A stretch of 64,000 nucleotides of DNA from Mycolicibacterium grossiae (GCF_008329645.1 NZ_CP043474.1:3968001-4032000), one strand, 5' to 3'. Numbered from the stretch's first letter, positions 28,238 through 38,169 are shown. Program-made: numbers and translations. The notes: a model not told the origin generated them from the sequence alone.

Positions 28238-29701
28238 TCAGCGGGCGGCCGCCTGCAGAGCCGGTCCGGGCGCGGCGGCGGGCAGCGGCTGCGGCGTGAC
28301 GCCCGGCGTGCCGATCCGTCCGGCCATCCAGGGCAGCGCCGCCGCGAACGCGTGGGCGGCGAACGGCCAGTCGTGCTTGCCCGGCTGTTGCACCACGGCG
28401 CAGTCGATGCCGTGGGTGCCGCCGAGCCGGCACAGCGAGTCGGCGGCCACCGTCTGGTCGCTGGTACGGCCCGCGGCGTCCCGGCCGCCGAGGCCGTTTC
28501 CCTTGACGTCGTTGACGTTCACCACCGTGGGTGCCGAGGGCATCGAGCCGTTGACGTCGAACCACCCGGAGACGCCGGTGTAGGGCCCGTGCTTGGTGAT
28601 GACCGCGGTCGGGTCGAACGCCGTGTACTGCGCCTCGCTGCCGCCGAAGAGCCGCTCAACGGTCTGCGCGCGGGTGCCGGAATTCGGGGCCATGTCGCCG
28701 GCGATGTCCTCGAAGGCGCTGAACAGGTCGGGGTGCATCACGGCGAGGTCGACGGCGCACGTGCCGCCCATCGACCAGCCGACGATGCCCCAGTTCGCGC
28801 GGTCGCGGCTGACACCGTAGTTCTGCTCCATGAACGGCACCACGTCCTTGGTGAGGTGGTCGGCGGCGTTGCCGCGCGGGCCGTTCACGCACTCGGTGTC
28901 GTTGTTGAACGCGCCGCCGGAGTCCACGAACACCAGCACCGGCGCGTACCCGGCGTGCTGCGCGGCGAAATCGTCGATGGTGCGGATGGCATTGCCCGCG
29001 CGCAGCCAGTCGGCCGGGGTGTTGAACTCGCCGCCGATCATCATGATGGTGGGCAGCGGGCGGGGCGGATCGGAGGCGAACCAGGCCGGCGGCAGGTACA
29101 CCAGTTCGCCGCGGTGCTTGAACCCGGACGCGGTGCCGTCGATGGTGACGGGCACCACCGTGCCGCGCTGCGGGATGGTGCGGGACCGCTGCATGGCCAC
29201 GACGGTGGCCTGGTCGGTCTGATCCGGCAGTGGTCCGGCAGTGAGCTGGTTCCACGCGGTCTGCACGGTGGGGAAGTAGCCCACCCAGAGGTTGAGTGCC
29301 AGTGCCGCGCACAGGACCGTGAGCGGTACGGCGAGGACCGAGATGCCGCGACGCCACCAGCGGGCGCTGCGCCAGCCGGCGACCAGGACGACGACGGTGG
29401 CGCCGACGACGGTCGTCCACACCCACAGCAACCGGGGGGCGGGGTCCCCGGCGAGACCCTCCGAGGAGACGTACCAGTGCGCCGCGGCGGTGAGACCGAG
29501 ACCGACGACGACTGCGAGCGGCAGCCACACCATCCGCCAGCGGCGGTGCCGCCATCCCACGGCGGCCACCAGGACGGCCGCGGCCAGCAGCTGGATGGTC
29601 AGCGGCAACCAGCCGTGCATCAGCGAAAGGTGTTGCTGGCGCAGCGGTCCCGCAGGATCGGCGAGCAGCGTTCCGGCGATCGTCGTCGTCGAAGTCGTCA
29701 C
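28238..29701 (-). CDS. Membrane protein with esterase (antigen 85-like alpha/beta hydrolase) domain, Rv1639c-like
   Basis: A 487-residue protein with about four N-terminal membrane helices (to about residue 140) and an extracytoplasmic alpha/beta-hydrolase domain of the esterase D/mycolyltransferase type. The nucleophile elbow is GWSMGG (Ser310), with an oxyanion-side LPTIMMIGGEF and a C-terminal His in QPGKHDWPFA. Related proteins act on envelope lipids or other esters; the substrate here is unknown. Next to lysX, as Rv1639c is in M. tuberculosis. The start is GTG 29701, with CACGAT six bases upstream on the minus strand (leaderless). Confidence 0.85.
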   Translation of the reverse strand: MTTSTTTIAGTLLADPAGPLRQQHLSLMHGWLPLTIQLLAAAVLVAAVGWRHRRWRMVWLPLAVVVGLGLTAAAHWYVSSEGLAGDPAPRLLWVWTTVVGATVVVLVAGWRSARWWRRGISVLAVPLTVLCAALALNLWVGYFPTVQTAWNQLTAGPLPDQTDQATVVAMQRSRTIPQRGTVVPVTIDGTASGFKHRGELVYLPPAWFASDPPRPLPTIMMIGGEFNTPADWLRAGNAIRTIDDFAAQHAGYAPVLVFVDSGGAFNNDTECVNGPRGNAADHLTKDVVPFMEQNYGVSRDRANWGIVGWSMGGTCAVDLAVMHPDLFSAFEDIAGDMAPNSGTRAQTVERLFGGSEAQYTAFDPTAVITKHGPYTGVSGWFDVNGSMPSAPTVVNVNDVKGNGLGGRDAAGRTSDQTVAADSLCRLGGTHGIDCAVVQQPGKHDWPFAAHAFAAALPWMAGRIGTPGVTPQPLPAAAPGPALQAAAR

Positions 29702-29759
29702 CGGATCATCGTGGCCGCACTTCCTGGAGGCCAGCTGTGAATCTGGTGGACGCCACGCG

Positions 29760-32700
29760 TCAGCGTGGTTTCGCCGAGGGGAACGGCAGTGTTTCGCGGA
29801 TGCTGCGGCCGGTGATGAGCATGACCACGCGGTCGACGCCGACGCCGAGGCCGCCGGTCGGGGGCATGGCGTACTCCATGGCCTGCAGGAAGTCCTCGTC
29901 GAGTTCCATGGCCTCGGGATCCCCGCCGGCGGCGAGCAGCGACTGCTCCTGCAGCCGTCTGCGTTGCTCGACCGGGTCGGTGAGTTCGCTGTACGCGGTG
30001 CCGAGTTCGACGCCCCACGCCACCAGGTCCCACCGTTCGGCCACCCCCGGGATGCTGCGGTGGGGTCGGGTGAGCGGTGACACCGACGTCGGGAAGTCCT
30101 TGTAGAACGTCGGATGCTCGGTCTGTCCCTCGACGAGCCGCTCGTAGAGTTCGAGCACCACCGCGCCGGCGTCCCAGTGCGTCAGGTAGGGCACTCCGGC
30201 GCGGTCGCACAGCGTGCGCAGCTCCGCCAGCGGGGTCTGCGGGTCGATCCGTTCGCCGAGCGCCTCGGAGACGGCGCCGTGCACCGTCTTCACCGGCCAT
30301 TCTCCGGAGATGTCGACCGGCTCCAAGCCGCCGTCGGCGCCCGGGCGCAGCACCACCTGGCTGCCGTTGGCGGCCTCGGCGGCGTTCTGGATGAGTTCGC
30401 GGCAGCCGCGCACCCACACGTCGTAGTCGGCGTGCGCCTGGTAGGCCTCCAGCAGCGTGAACTCGGGGTTGTGGCTGAAGTCCACGCCCTCGTTGCGGAA
30501 GGCGCGGCCCAGCTCGAAGACCCGCTCGACGCCGCCCACGCACAGCCGCTTGAGGTAGAGCTCCGGCGCGATGCGCAGGTACAGGTCCAGGTCGTAGGCG
30601 TTGATGTGGGTCAGGAACGGCCGGGCGTTGGCCCCGCCGTGGATCTGCTGCAGGATCGGCGTCTCCACCTCCAGGAAGCCCTTGCCGACCAGCGTCTCGC
30701 GGATGGCGTGCAGGATCCGGCTGCGTGCCGTGATGAGGTCACGGGCGTCGGTGTTGATCGCCAGGTCGACGTAGCGCGTCCGCACGCGGGCCTCGGGGTC
30801 GGTGAGCCCCTTCCACTTGTCCGGCAGCGGGCGCAGGCACTTGCCGATCAGCCGCCAGCGGTCGACCAGCAGCGAGCGGACGCCCGACCGGCTCTCGCCG
30901 ACGACGCCCGTCACCTCGATGAGGTCGCCGAGGTCGATCGCCGCGGTGACGTCGGCGGTGCGGCCCTCCTGGAGCCGGGTGTCGTCGAACAGCAGCTGCA
31001 CCTCGCCCGACCAATCCCGTAGGTGCGCGAACAGCACGCCGCCGTAATCGCGCATCCGCAGCACCCGACCGGCGACGCTGACCGTCTCGCCGTCGGTGCT
31101 CAGCGCGCCGGCGACGGTGTGGCTCGGTGGCCGGCCGACGGGGTAAGCGTCGACGCCCTTGTCCTGCAACGCCTTCAGCTTCGCCATCCGGACGCGGACC
31201 TGTTCGGGAAGCCGCGGGGTGTCGGCGGACGCCACCGCGGACGGGTCCGGGGCGCTGCCGTCGTCGTGCAGCAGACCGCTGCGGGAGAGGTTCTCCGGCA
31301 CCGCGGGGTGGTGTCCGGTGTGCTGCCGGGTGCGCCTGCTGAACGGCAGCACCAGGAAGCCCTCGGCGATCACCGACGCGACGCCCACCCGGGGGACGAG
31401 GCGCGCGTCCTCGTAGCAGGCGTAGCGCGGCACCCACTCCGGCTGGTACTTCATGTTCGAGCGATACAGCGTCTCCAGCTGCCACCAGCGGGAGAAGAAC
31501 ACCAGAAGCCCGCGCCACAACCGGGCGACCGGGCCCGCCCCGAGCTGAGCACCCTCCTCGAACGCGCTGCGGAACATCGCGAAGTTCAGCGAGATCCGTG
31601 TCACGCCGATCTCCTCGGCCTGCAGGCACAGCTCGGAGACCATCAGCTCGATCGTGCCGTTGGGCGACTGCGGCGAGCGGCGCATCAGGTCCAGCGACAC
31701 CCCGTTGGTGCCCCACGGCACCAGCGACAGCATTGCCACGACACGGGGTTCGTCTGCGCCGTCCTGGACCGCCTCGACCAGCAGGCAGTCGCCGTCCGCG
31801 GCATCGCCGAGCCGGCCCAGGGCCATGGAGAAGCCGCGCTCGGTCTCGGTGTCGCGCCACGCGTCGGCGCGGGAGATCACGGCGGCCATCTCGTCGGGGG
31901 ACAGGTCGCGGTGGCGGCGCATCCGGACCGTCAGCCCGGCGCGCCGCGCACGCGTGACCGCCTGGCGCACCGGCTTCATGTCGGGGCCGGAGAGCTTGAA
32001 CGCGTCGGGGTGCAGGATCGCCTCGTCACCGAGTTCCAGCGCGTTTAGCCCGGCGTCGCGGAACGCCTGCGCCGCCGCCGAACTCGCGCCCATCACACCG
32101 GGCGCCCACCCGTAGGTCTGGCAGAGCCGCAGCCATGCCGCAATGGCCGCCGGCCAGGACTTCGGATCGCCGACCGGATCGCCGCTGGCGAGGCAGACGC
32201 CCACCTCGACGCGGTAGGTGACCGCGGCGCGTCCGTTGGGGGCGAAGACCACCGACTTGTCCCGCCGCGTCGCGAAGTAACCCAGCGAGTCGTTCTTGCC
32301 GTAGGCCTCCAGGAGCCCGCGGATCGCCGACTCGTCCTCTCCGGTCAGCGCGTTGTCGGCGCGCTGGGATTGGAACAGCACGATGGCCGCGGCCATGAGC
32401 GCGAGCGCGCCGAAGAGTCCCAGCAGCGCGTTGACCAGGACGTGCGGGTGCTGCCCGTCGAAGGCGCCGGAGTCCACGCCGGCGAAGGCGACGACGCGGT
32501 TGGCGGCGTACAGCAGCCGGTAGTCACGCTCCAAGCTCCCGGGGAACAGCTCGAGCAGCCCCCAGCCGACCAGGATGCCCAGCGCCATGCCGGCCAGCAG
32601 CGTGGCCGCGGCCTTGACCAGGGCACCGCGGCGCACCCGCGCCCAGAACTCCCGGCGCGCCAGGACCAGGAACGCGATCGCCGCGACGTGGAAGACCAGG

Positions 32701-33065
32701 CCGATGACCTCCCCGACGTCTTCCATGACCGATTCGGTACCGGTGACGAGGTCGGCGACGTTCACGACGACCGCGGCCACCATGTACAGCAGCAAAATCA
32801 GCCAAGCGACGTTCTTGCGCGCCGCCAGCGCGGCGGCGAGCAGGGCGAGGACGAACGCCCACGCGAAGCTGGTGTCGGGGAAGTTGAAGAGGTAGTCGTT
32901 GACGAACTCGCGGGGGATGCGGATGAGCCAGCGGATCAGCGGGGAGACGCTGGCCACCAACGACAGCGTGGCGATGACGCCGACCATCCAGCCGGCGGCC
33001 GCCGGTACCCACCAGGTCGATCGCCGCGTCGCGGTCACCGGCTTGCTCGTCGACGCCAGGCTCAT
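29760..33065 (-). CDS. lysX: Bifunctional lysylphosphatidylglycerol synthetase / lysyl-tRNA synthetase
   Basis: Adds lysine to phosphatidylglycerol, making the membrane more cationic and resistant to antimicrobial peptides. In mycobacteria one protein both charges tRNA-Lys and transfers lysine. The 1101-residue protein has an MprF-like membrane region (about residues 20-240), a DUF2156 transferase domain with GDPVGDPKSW and SLNFAMFRS, then a linker. A class II LysRS follows, with an OB-fold anticodon domain (VSVAGRVLRMRDYGGVLFAHLRDW), motif 2 (FRNEGVDFSHNPEFTLLEAYQAHADY) and motif 3 (GVGVDRVVMLITG). The start is ATG 33065 (MSLASTSKPVTATRRS), followed soon by the first membrane helix; upstream in-frame codons look non-coding. 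Confidence 0.95.
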   Translation of the reverse strand: MSLASTSKPVTATRRSTWWVPAAAGWMVGVIATLSLVASVSPLIRWLIRIPREFVNDYLFNFPDTSFAWAFVLALLAAALAARKNVAWLILLLYMVAAVVVNVADLVTGTESVMEDVGEVIGLVFHVAAIAFLVLARREFWARVRRGALVKAAATLLAGMALGILVGWGLLELFPGSLERDYRLLYAANRVVAFAGVDSGAFDGQHPHVLVNALLGLFGALALMAAAIVLFQSQRADNALTGEDESAIRGLLEAYGKNDSLGYFATRRDKSVVFAPNGRAAVTYRVEVGVCLASGDPVGDPKSWPAAIAAWLRLCQTYGWAPGVMGASSAAAQAFRDAGLNALELGDEAILHPDAFKLSGPDMKPVRQAVTRARRAGLTVRMRRHRDLSPDEMAAVISRADAWRDTETERGFSMALGRLGDAADGDCLLVEAVQDGADEPRVVAMLSLVPWGTNGVSLDLMRRSPQSPNGTIELMVSELCLQAEEIGVTRISLNFAMFRSAFEEGAQLGAGPVARLWRGLLVFFSRWWQLETLYRSNMKYQPEWVPRYACYEDARLVPRVGVASVIAEGFLVLPFSRRTRQHTGHHPAVPENLSRSGLLHDDGSAPDPSAVASADTPRLPEQVRVRMAKLKALQDKGVDAYPVGRPPSHTVAGALSTDGETVSVAGRVLRMRDYGGVLFAHLRDWSGEVQLLFDDTRLQEGRTADVTAAIDLGDLIEVTGVVGESRSGVRSLLVDRWRLIGKCLRPLPDKWKGLTDPEARVRTRYVDLAINTDARDLITARSRILHAIRETLVGKGFLEVETPILQQIHGGANARPFLTHINAYDLDLYLRIAPELYLKRLCVGGVERVFELGRAFRNEGVDFSHNPEFTLLEAYQAHADYDVWVRGCRELIQNAAEAANGSQVVLRPGADGGLEPVDISGEWPVKTVHGAVSEALGERIDPQTPLAELRTLCDRAGVPYLTHWDAGAVVLELYERLVEGQTEHPTFYKDFPTSVSPLTRPHRSIPGVAERWDLVAWGVELGTAYSELTDPVEQRRRLQEQSLLAAGGDPEAMELDEDFLQAMEYAMPPTGGLGVGVDRVVMLITGRSIRETLPFPSAKPR

Positions 33066-33147
33066 AGGGCGCGAGGATAGGCGTTCCAGCCGGGAATTGG
33101 GTGTGACTCGGTCCGGTCGTCGCTGGCCGGTGTCGTGTGCCGTGACC

Positions 33148-33522
33148 TCAGCCGGGGGTGCGCCACACCGGCCCGGTGAACTTCTCGCCGGGCCCCTGGC
33201 CGGGTTCGTCGGGGTAGGCGCTGGCATCGCGGAAGGCGAGCTGCAACTCCCGCAGGGCGTCGCGCACCGGCCCGGCGTGCGGTCCGAGGTACTCCGCCGA
33301 GGCCTTGACCAGCCCGGCGAGCGCCGTGATCAGCCTGCGTGCCTCGTCGAGGTCCCGGTGCGGGCTTTCCTCGGGTTCGTCGTCGGCCAGGCCGAGCTTC
33401 TCGGCGGCCGCGCTCATGAGCATCAGGGCTGCCCGCGAGATGACCTCCACGGCCGGGATCTCGGCGAGTTCCCGCGTGGGCTGGTCCGCGGGGTCGTCGG
33501 CGTGTTCGGGAACATCGGTCAT
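33148..33522 (-). CDS. DUF1844 family protein
   Basis: A 124-residue protein with the DUF1844 pattern: VISRAALMLMSAAAEKLGL followed by DLDEARRLITALAGLVKASAEYLGP and an amphipathic C-terminal helix. The family is widespread beside translation genes in actinobacteria but has no assigned activity. The start is ATG 33522 (MTDVPEHADDP); CAGTCT lies seven bases upstream on the minus strand. It is divergent from infC and shares the intergenic region with the infC leader. Confidence 0.85.
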   Translation of the reverse strand: MTDVPEHADDPADQPTRELAEIPAVEVISRAALMLMSAAAEKLGLADDEPEESPHRDLDEARRLITALAGLVKASAEYLGPHAGPVRDALRELQLAFRDASAYPDEPGQGPGEKFTGPVWRTPG

Positions 33523-33699
33523 GGCTGCTAGACTGGCATGCGCGACCGTCCCGGCACCGTCCGGGACAGCAAGTGGAGTCCCGCTCCCACCGTAGGCCAC
33601 GAGGTCACCCCCGAAGGTTCTACGGTCCGGTCACGAGCATCGACGATGCTCTTTCTGCGCGTCCGCGCAGGCGGTTCACGCCGCGACCGGTCGGCATCG

Positions 33700-33744
33700 G
33701 ACCCTGCCTCGAGCAGGGTCTTCTGCGTTCCGTCCCCGGAACGC
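33700..33744 (+). promoter_or_regulatory. infC leader with two consecutive hairpins
   Basis: Hairpin 1: GACCCTGC (33700-33707), loop CTCGA, GCAGGGTC (33713-33720). It is followed by TTCT and hairpin 2: GCGTTCCG (33725-33732), loop TCCC, CGGAACGC (33737-33744). Both stems are perfect 8-bp pairings. They lie just before the IF3 ribosome site, in a position suited to attenuation or translational feedback of the infC-rpmI-rplT operon. Confidence 0.6.
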
Positions 33745-33786
33745 GCCGATGTGGTAGGGCTCCTGGAAGACGACATAGGAGGCCCC

Positions 33787-34389
<603 letters not shown>

Positions 34390-34412
34390 CAACCCACCAC
34401 ACCGAGGACACC

Positions 34413-34607
34413 ATGCCCAAGGCAAAGACCCACAGCGGCGCTTCGAAGCGGTTCCGCACCACCGGAACCGGCAAGATCGTTCGCGAGAAGGCCAACAAGC
34501 GCCACCTGCTCGAGCACAAGCCGAGCAAGCGCACCCGCCGGATCTCCGGCCGCACCGACGTGGCCGCGGCCGACACCCGCCGCATCGGCAAGATGCTGAA
34601 CGGCTGA
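34413..34607 (+). CDS. rpmI: 50S ribosomal protein L35
   Basis: A 64-residue basic protein, MPKAKTHSGASKRFRTTGTGKIVREKANKRHLLEHKPSKRTRR, a full-length match to the L35 pattern. It is a component of the large subunit near the exit side. It lies 23 bp after infC in the conserved infC-rpmI-rplT operon, so it should respond to the same leader. Confidence 0.98.
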   Translation: MPKAKTHSGASKRFRTTGTGKIVREKANKRHLLEHKPSKRTRRISGRTDVAAADTRRIGKMLNG

Positions 34608-34672
34608 CCTGGCACCCGCCTTCCCGGCCGCACGCCGGCCGTCCCTGACCGAACGAGAATAGGAACACCCTC

Positions 34673-35062
34673 ATGGCACGCGTGAAGCGCGCACTCAACG
34701 CCCAGAAGAAGCGGCGTACCGTCCTCAAGGCCTCCAAGGGCTACCGCGGCCAGCGGTCCCGGCTGTACCGCAAGGCCAAGGAGCAGCAGCTGCACTCCTT
34801 GACCTACGCCTACCGCGACCGTCGCGCCCGCAAGGGCGAGTTCCGCAAGCTGTGGATCTCGCGCATCAACGCGGCCGCCCGCGCGAACGACATCACCTAC
34901 AACCGTCTGATCCAGGGCCTCAAGGCCGCAGGTGTCGAGGTGGACCGCAAGAACCTCGCCGAGATCGCCGTGAGCGACCCGGCGGCGTTCACCGCTCTGG
35001 TCGAGGTGGCGCGCAAGGCGCTGCCCGAGGACGTCAACGCGCCGTCCGGCGAAGCCGCCTGA
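34673..35062 (+). CDS. rplT: 50S ribosomal protein L20
   Basis: A 129-residue protein, MARVKRALNAQKKRRTVLKASKGYRGQRSRLYRKAKEQ with downstream YRDRRARKGEFRKLWISRINAAARANDITYNRLIQGLKAAGVEVDRKNLAEIA, the full L20 signature. It is an early 50S assembly protein that binds 23S rRNA. In other bacteria L20 also represses this operon by binding its mRNA; whether that happens here is not visible. The ribosome site is AGGAACACCCTC before ATG. Confidence 0.98.
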   Translation: MARVKRALNAQKKRRTVLKASKGYRGQRSRLYRKAKEQQLHSLTYAYRDRRARKGEFRKLWISRINAAARANDITYNRLIQGLKAAGVEVDRKNLAEIAVSDPAAFTALVEVARKALPEDVNAPSGEAA

Positions 35063-35064
35063 CG

Positions 35065-35832
35065 CTGACGCCCCTCACCGAACGTTCGGCCCGCGTGGCC
35101 GCGGCAGTCAAACTGCTGCGGCCCGCGGGCCGAAAGCGTGCCGGGCGCTTCCTCGTCGAGGGACCGAACCTGATCGAGGCCGCGCTGCGCCGCGGCCTGG
35201 TCCTCGAGGCGTACGCGACGGCCACGGCGGCCGACCGCTTCGCCGACCTGTTGGCCGGCGTCGACGTCGTCGTGGTGACCGATAAGGCTGCCCGGACGCT
35301 GTCGGACACCGTGACCCCGGTGGGTCTGGTGGCGGTGTGCACGGTGCCCGAGCTGACGCTCGCCGACGCGCTGGCCGCCCCGTCACTGGTGGCCGTCGCC
35401 GTCGGGACGTCGGACCCCGGCAATGCGGGCACGCTCATCCGGCTCGCCGACGCGATGGGTGCCGACGCCTTCATCCTCGCCGGCGACAGCGTCGATCCGT
35501 ACAACCCGAAGTGCCTGCGCGCGTCGGCGGGCAGCATCTTCTCCGTGCCGGTCCTCGCCGCGGCCGACCCGGTGGCGCTCATCGCCGAGCTGGTGCATGC
35601 CGAACTCGTCGTCATGGCGACGACGCTCGACGGCGAGACCTCCCTCGACGAGGTGAACCTCGACGTCCCCACCGCCTGGCTGTTCGGCTCCGAGGCGCAC
35701 GGCATCCCGGCCGACGTCGCCGCGGCGGCCGACGTGCGGGTCCGGATCCCGATGGCCGGCGGTGCCGAGAGCCTCAATGTGGCTGCCGCAGCGGCGATCT
35801 GCCTCTACGCGAGTTCGCGGGCTAGCCGCTGA
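35065..35832 (+). CDS. tsnR: SpoU-family 23S rRNA/tRNA 2'-O-methyltransferase (TsnR-like)
   Basis: A 255-residue methyltransferase with an N-terminal substrate-binding domain (TERSARVAAAVKLLRPAGRKRAGRFLVEGPNLIEAALRRG) and a SPOUT knot domain. The three SpoU motifs are present: SDPGNAGTLIRLADAMGADAFIL, TAWLFGSEAHGIP and RIPMAGGAESLNVAAAAAICLY. Corresponds to Rv1644 after rplT. The start is unusual: no ATG/GTG/TTG precedes the conserved N-terminus. CTG 35065 (or CTG 35059), immediately at the rplT stop, would give a complete protein. The first standard codon, GTG 35095, would cut into the domain. The stop overlaps the end of the convergent fadE gene. Confidence 0.88.
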   Translation: MTPLTERSARVAAAVKLLRPAGRKRAGRFLVEGPNLIEAALRRGLVLEAYATATAADRFADLLAGVDVVVVTDKAARTLSDTVTPVGLVAVCTVPELTLADALAAPSLVAVAVGTSDPGNAGTLIRLADAMGADAFILAGDSVDPYNPKCLRASAGSIFSVPVLAAADPVALIAELVHAELVVMATTLDGETSLDEVNLDVPTAWLFGSEAHGIPADVAAAADVRVRIPMAGGAESLNVAAAAAICLYASSRASR

Positions 35833-37081
35833 GCATGCCCCGCGCGACGTGGGTGATCTGCACCTCGTTGCTGCCGGCGTAGATCATCAGCGACTTCGCG
35901 TCGCGCGCCAGCTGCTCGACGCGGTACTCGGTCATGTAGCCGTTGCCGCCGAACAGCTGCACCGCCTCCATCGCCACGTCGGTCGCGGCCTGCGAGCAGT
36001 ACCACTTGATGGCCGACGCCTCGGCCAGCGTGATCGGCGTGCCCGTCTGAGCGGCCTCGATGACGCGGAAGAGGATGTTGCGCACGTTCATCCGAGCCAC
36101 CTCCATGGTGGCGAGTTTGAGCTGGATGAGCTGGAACCGACCGATCTCGCTGCCCCAGAGGGTGCGCTCGTTGGCGTAGCCGACGCACAGGCGCACGCAC
36201 TCCTCGATGACGCCGAGCGCCATCGCCGCCACACCGATCCGCTCGGCGGAGAAGTTGGACCGCGCGCTGGCGCGGCCGTCGCCGGCGGCGTTCTCCTCGG
36301 TCTCGCCGAGCAGCCGGTCGCGGCCCAGCCGGACGTCGTCGAAGAACAACTCACCGGTGCGCGACGAGTGGATGCCCATCTTGCGGAACGGCGTGGACTG
36401 GACGAAGCCCTCCATCCCGCGATCGAGGACGAAGGTCAGTACCTTGCGGTCGCGTGGGTCGATGCTCGCATCGCCGGTGTCCAGCTTGGCGTAGACCACC
36501 ACGACGTCGGCGTCGGGTCCGTTGGTGATGAACGTCTTCTGCCCGTTGAGGATGTAGTCGCCCGATCCGTCCCCGGCACGGACGACCGTGGTCTTCATCC
36601 CGCCGAAGGCGTCGGAGCCGGAGTCCGGTTCCGTGATCGCCCAGGCGCCGACCTTCTCGTAGGTGACCAGCTCGGGCAGCCAGCGTTCCTGTTGGGCCAG
36701 GGTGCCGCGGCTCGTGATGGTCGGGACGGTCAACCCCAGGCTGACGCCCATGCCGACGACCAACCCCATGCAGACGCCGCACAGCTCGCTGATGACCACG
36801 AAGCCCATGCCGCCGGCGTCGCCACCGAACATGCCGCCGCCCCCGGAAGAACCCGAGGAGCCGCCCGAGGAGGTCGAACCCTCCCGCATCCGGGCCAGCC
36901 GCTTCTCCAGCGATTCCTTGGCCATCGCGTCGATGCCGAACGTGGAGAACAGCTTCCGAACGATGGGGTAGGGCTCCATGGCGCCGCTCTCCAGGGCGTC
37001 GACGTGCGGCCGGATCTCCTTGTCGATGAACTGACGGACGGCATCACGGACGGCGAGGTCGACGTCGGACCATTCGAGCAT
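35822..37081 (-). CDS. fadE: Acyl-CoA dehydrogenase (FadE family)
   Basis: FAD-dependent enzyme of fatty acid or related acyl-CoA beta-oxidation, 419 residues. Seen: an N-terminal helical domain interrupted by a Gly/Ser-rich insert (about 68-93), AWAITEPDSGSDAFGGMKT, LNGQKTFITNG, FFDDVRLGRDRLLGE, and the C-terminal IKWYCSQAATDVAMEAVQLFGGNGYMTEYRVEQLARDAKSLMIYAGSNEVQ. The usual catalytic Glu of the YEG motif is Ala402 here. Glu280 (NFSAERIGV) sits where isovaleryl-CoA and long-chain dehydrogenases have theirs, so it may be the base. The start is ATG 37081, with TAGCGT six bases upstream on the minus strand. The substrate is unknown. Confidence 0.9.
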   Translation of the reverse strand: MLEWSDVDLAVRDAVRQFIDKEIRPHVDALESGAMEPYPIVRKLFSTFGIDAMAKESLEKRLARMREGSTSSGGSSGSSGGGGMFGGDAGGMGFVVISELCGVCMGLVVGMGVSLGLTVPTITSRGTLAQQERWLPELVTYEKVGAWAITEPDSGSDAFGGMKTTVVRAGDGSGDYILNGQKTFITNGPDADVVVVYAKLDTGDASIDPRDRKVLTFVLDRGMEGFVQSTPFRKMGIHSSRTGELFFDDVRLGRDRLLGETEENAAGDGRASARSNFSAERIGVAAMALGVIEECVRLCVGYANERTLWGSEIGRFQLIQLKLATMEVARMNVRNILFRVIEAAQTGTPITLAEASAIKWYCSQAATDVAMEAVQLFGGNGYMTEYRVEQLARDAKSLMIYAGSNEVQITHVARGMLSG

Positions 37082-37274
37082 GGGGTCACGCTAGGCGTGA
37101 CAACGGTGGTTGTCCACGACCGCGCGCAGTGATGGCGTGGCGTCGACGGCCTGTGAGCTTCGTCCCGCGTCCACCCGTCGGGTCGGCGTGACCTGCGGGT
37201 AGGCGAGCGGCCGCCGCGCGCGCCGGGCGGGGCGCGCGTTGCCGGTCCCGCGAGGCGGCACCTAGGGTGGATTC

Positions 37275-38162
37275 GTGGCTGCCGAGTCGTTCGACGAACG
37301 GTCCGGCGGGTTGGAACGCGCCGTGACCGGTTACGGCGCGAGCGGCCCGCTGGGATGGATCAAGGCGACCAACCACAGCCCCGGCGTCATCGCCTTCCTG
37401 CGCCGCGCCCGCAAGGCCCTGCCCGGCGACCCCGACTTCGGCGACCCGCTGTCGGCCTCCGGCGTCGGTGGGCCCCGGGCTGCGGCGCGCGCCGCCGACC
37501 GCCTGCTCGACCGCGAGGCCGCGTCGCGCGAGGTGAGTCTGGGCGCCCTGCAGGTCTGGCAGGCGCTCGCCGAGCGGGTGTCGGGCCGGCCCGCCTACCG
37601 CGAGGTGACGCTGGTGTTCACCGATCTGGTCGGGTTCTCCGACTGGTCCCTCGGCGCCGGCGACGACGCCACCCTGCGGCTGTTGCGGCGAGTGGCCCAG
37701 GTCCTCGAGCCGCCGCTGCTGTCCGCGGGCGGCCAGATCGTCAAGCGGATGGGCGACGGCGCGATGGCGGTGTTCGCCGACCCGGCGACGGCCGTGACGG
37801 CGGTGCTCGCGGCCAAGCAGGCCGTCGAGACGATCGACGTCGACGGATACACGCCGTGCGTGCGCGCCGGCATGCACACCGGACGCCCGCAGCGCATCGG
37901 CTCGGACTGGTTGGGCGTCGACGTGAACATCGCGGCCCGCATGATGGAACGCGCCACCCGGGGCGGCCTGGTGATCTCGCAGACCACCCTGGACCGCATC
38001 CCCGAGGAGCGTCTCGAGGCGTGGAGCGTCAAACGCGTCCGCAAGCCGTTGTTCGCGCCGCGCATCGCGGGCGTCCCGGAGGACCTGGCGATGTACTGGG
38101 TGAAGACTCGCAGGGAGTCGACAGCGGACGAGGCCCACGACGGCCAGCAGGCCGGGGCATAG
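37275..38162 (+). CDS. Class III adenylate cyclase (Rv1647-like)
   Basis: Makes cAMP from ATP. The 295-residue soluble protein has an N-terminal helical region and a cyclase homology domain (about 110-260). Metal-binding Asp is in VTLVFTDLVGFSDW, the second in RMGDGAMAVF with the preceding adenine-selecting Lys (QIVKRMGDG). A further Asp/Asn/Arg set is in WLGVDVNIAARMMERA. These are intact, so catalysis as a homodimer is expected. Position (after the rRNA methyltransferase, before a rhomboid-like gene) matches Rv1647, an active cyclase. The start is GTG 37275, with TAGGGT six bases upstream. The 190 bp before it is a divergent promoter region shared with fadE. Confidence 0.92.
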   Translation: MAAESFDERSGGLERAVTGYGASGPLGWIKATNHSPGVIAFLRRARKALPGDPDFGDPLSASGVGGPRAAARAADRLLDREAASREVSLGALQVWQALAERVSGRPAYREVTLVFTDLVGFSDWSLGAGDDATLRLLRRVAQVLEPPLLSAGGQIVKRMGDGAMAVFADPATAVTAVLAAKQAVETIDVDGYTPCVRAGMHTGRPQRIGSDWLGVDVNIAARMMERATRGGLVISQTTLDRIPEERLEAWSVKRVRKPLFAPRIAGVPEDLAMYWVKTRRESTADEAHDGQQAGA

Positions 38163-38169
38163 TGGCCGG

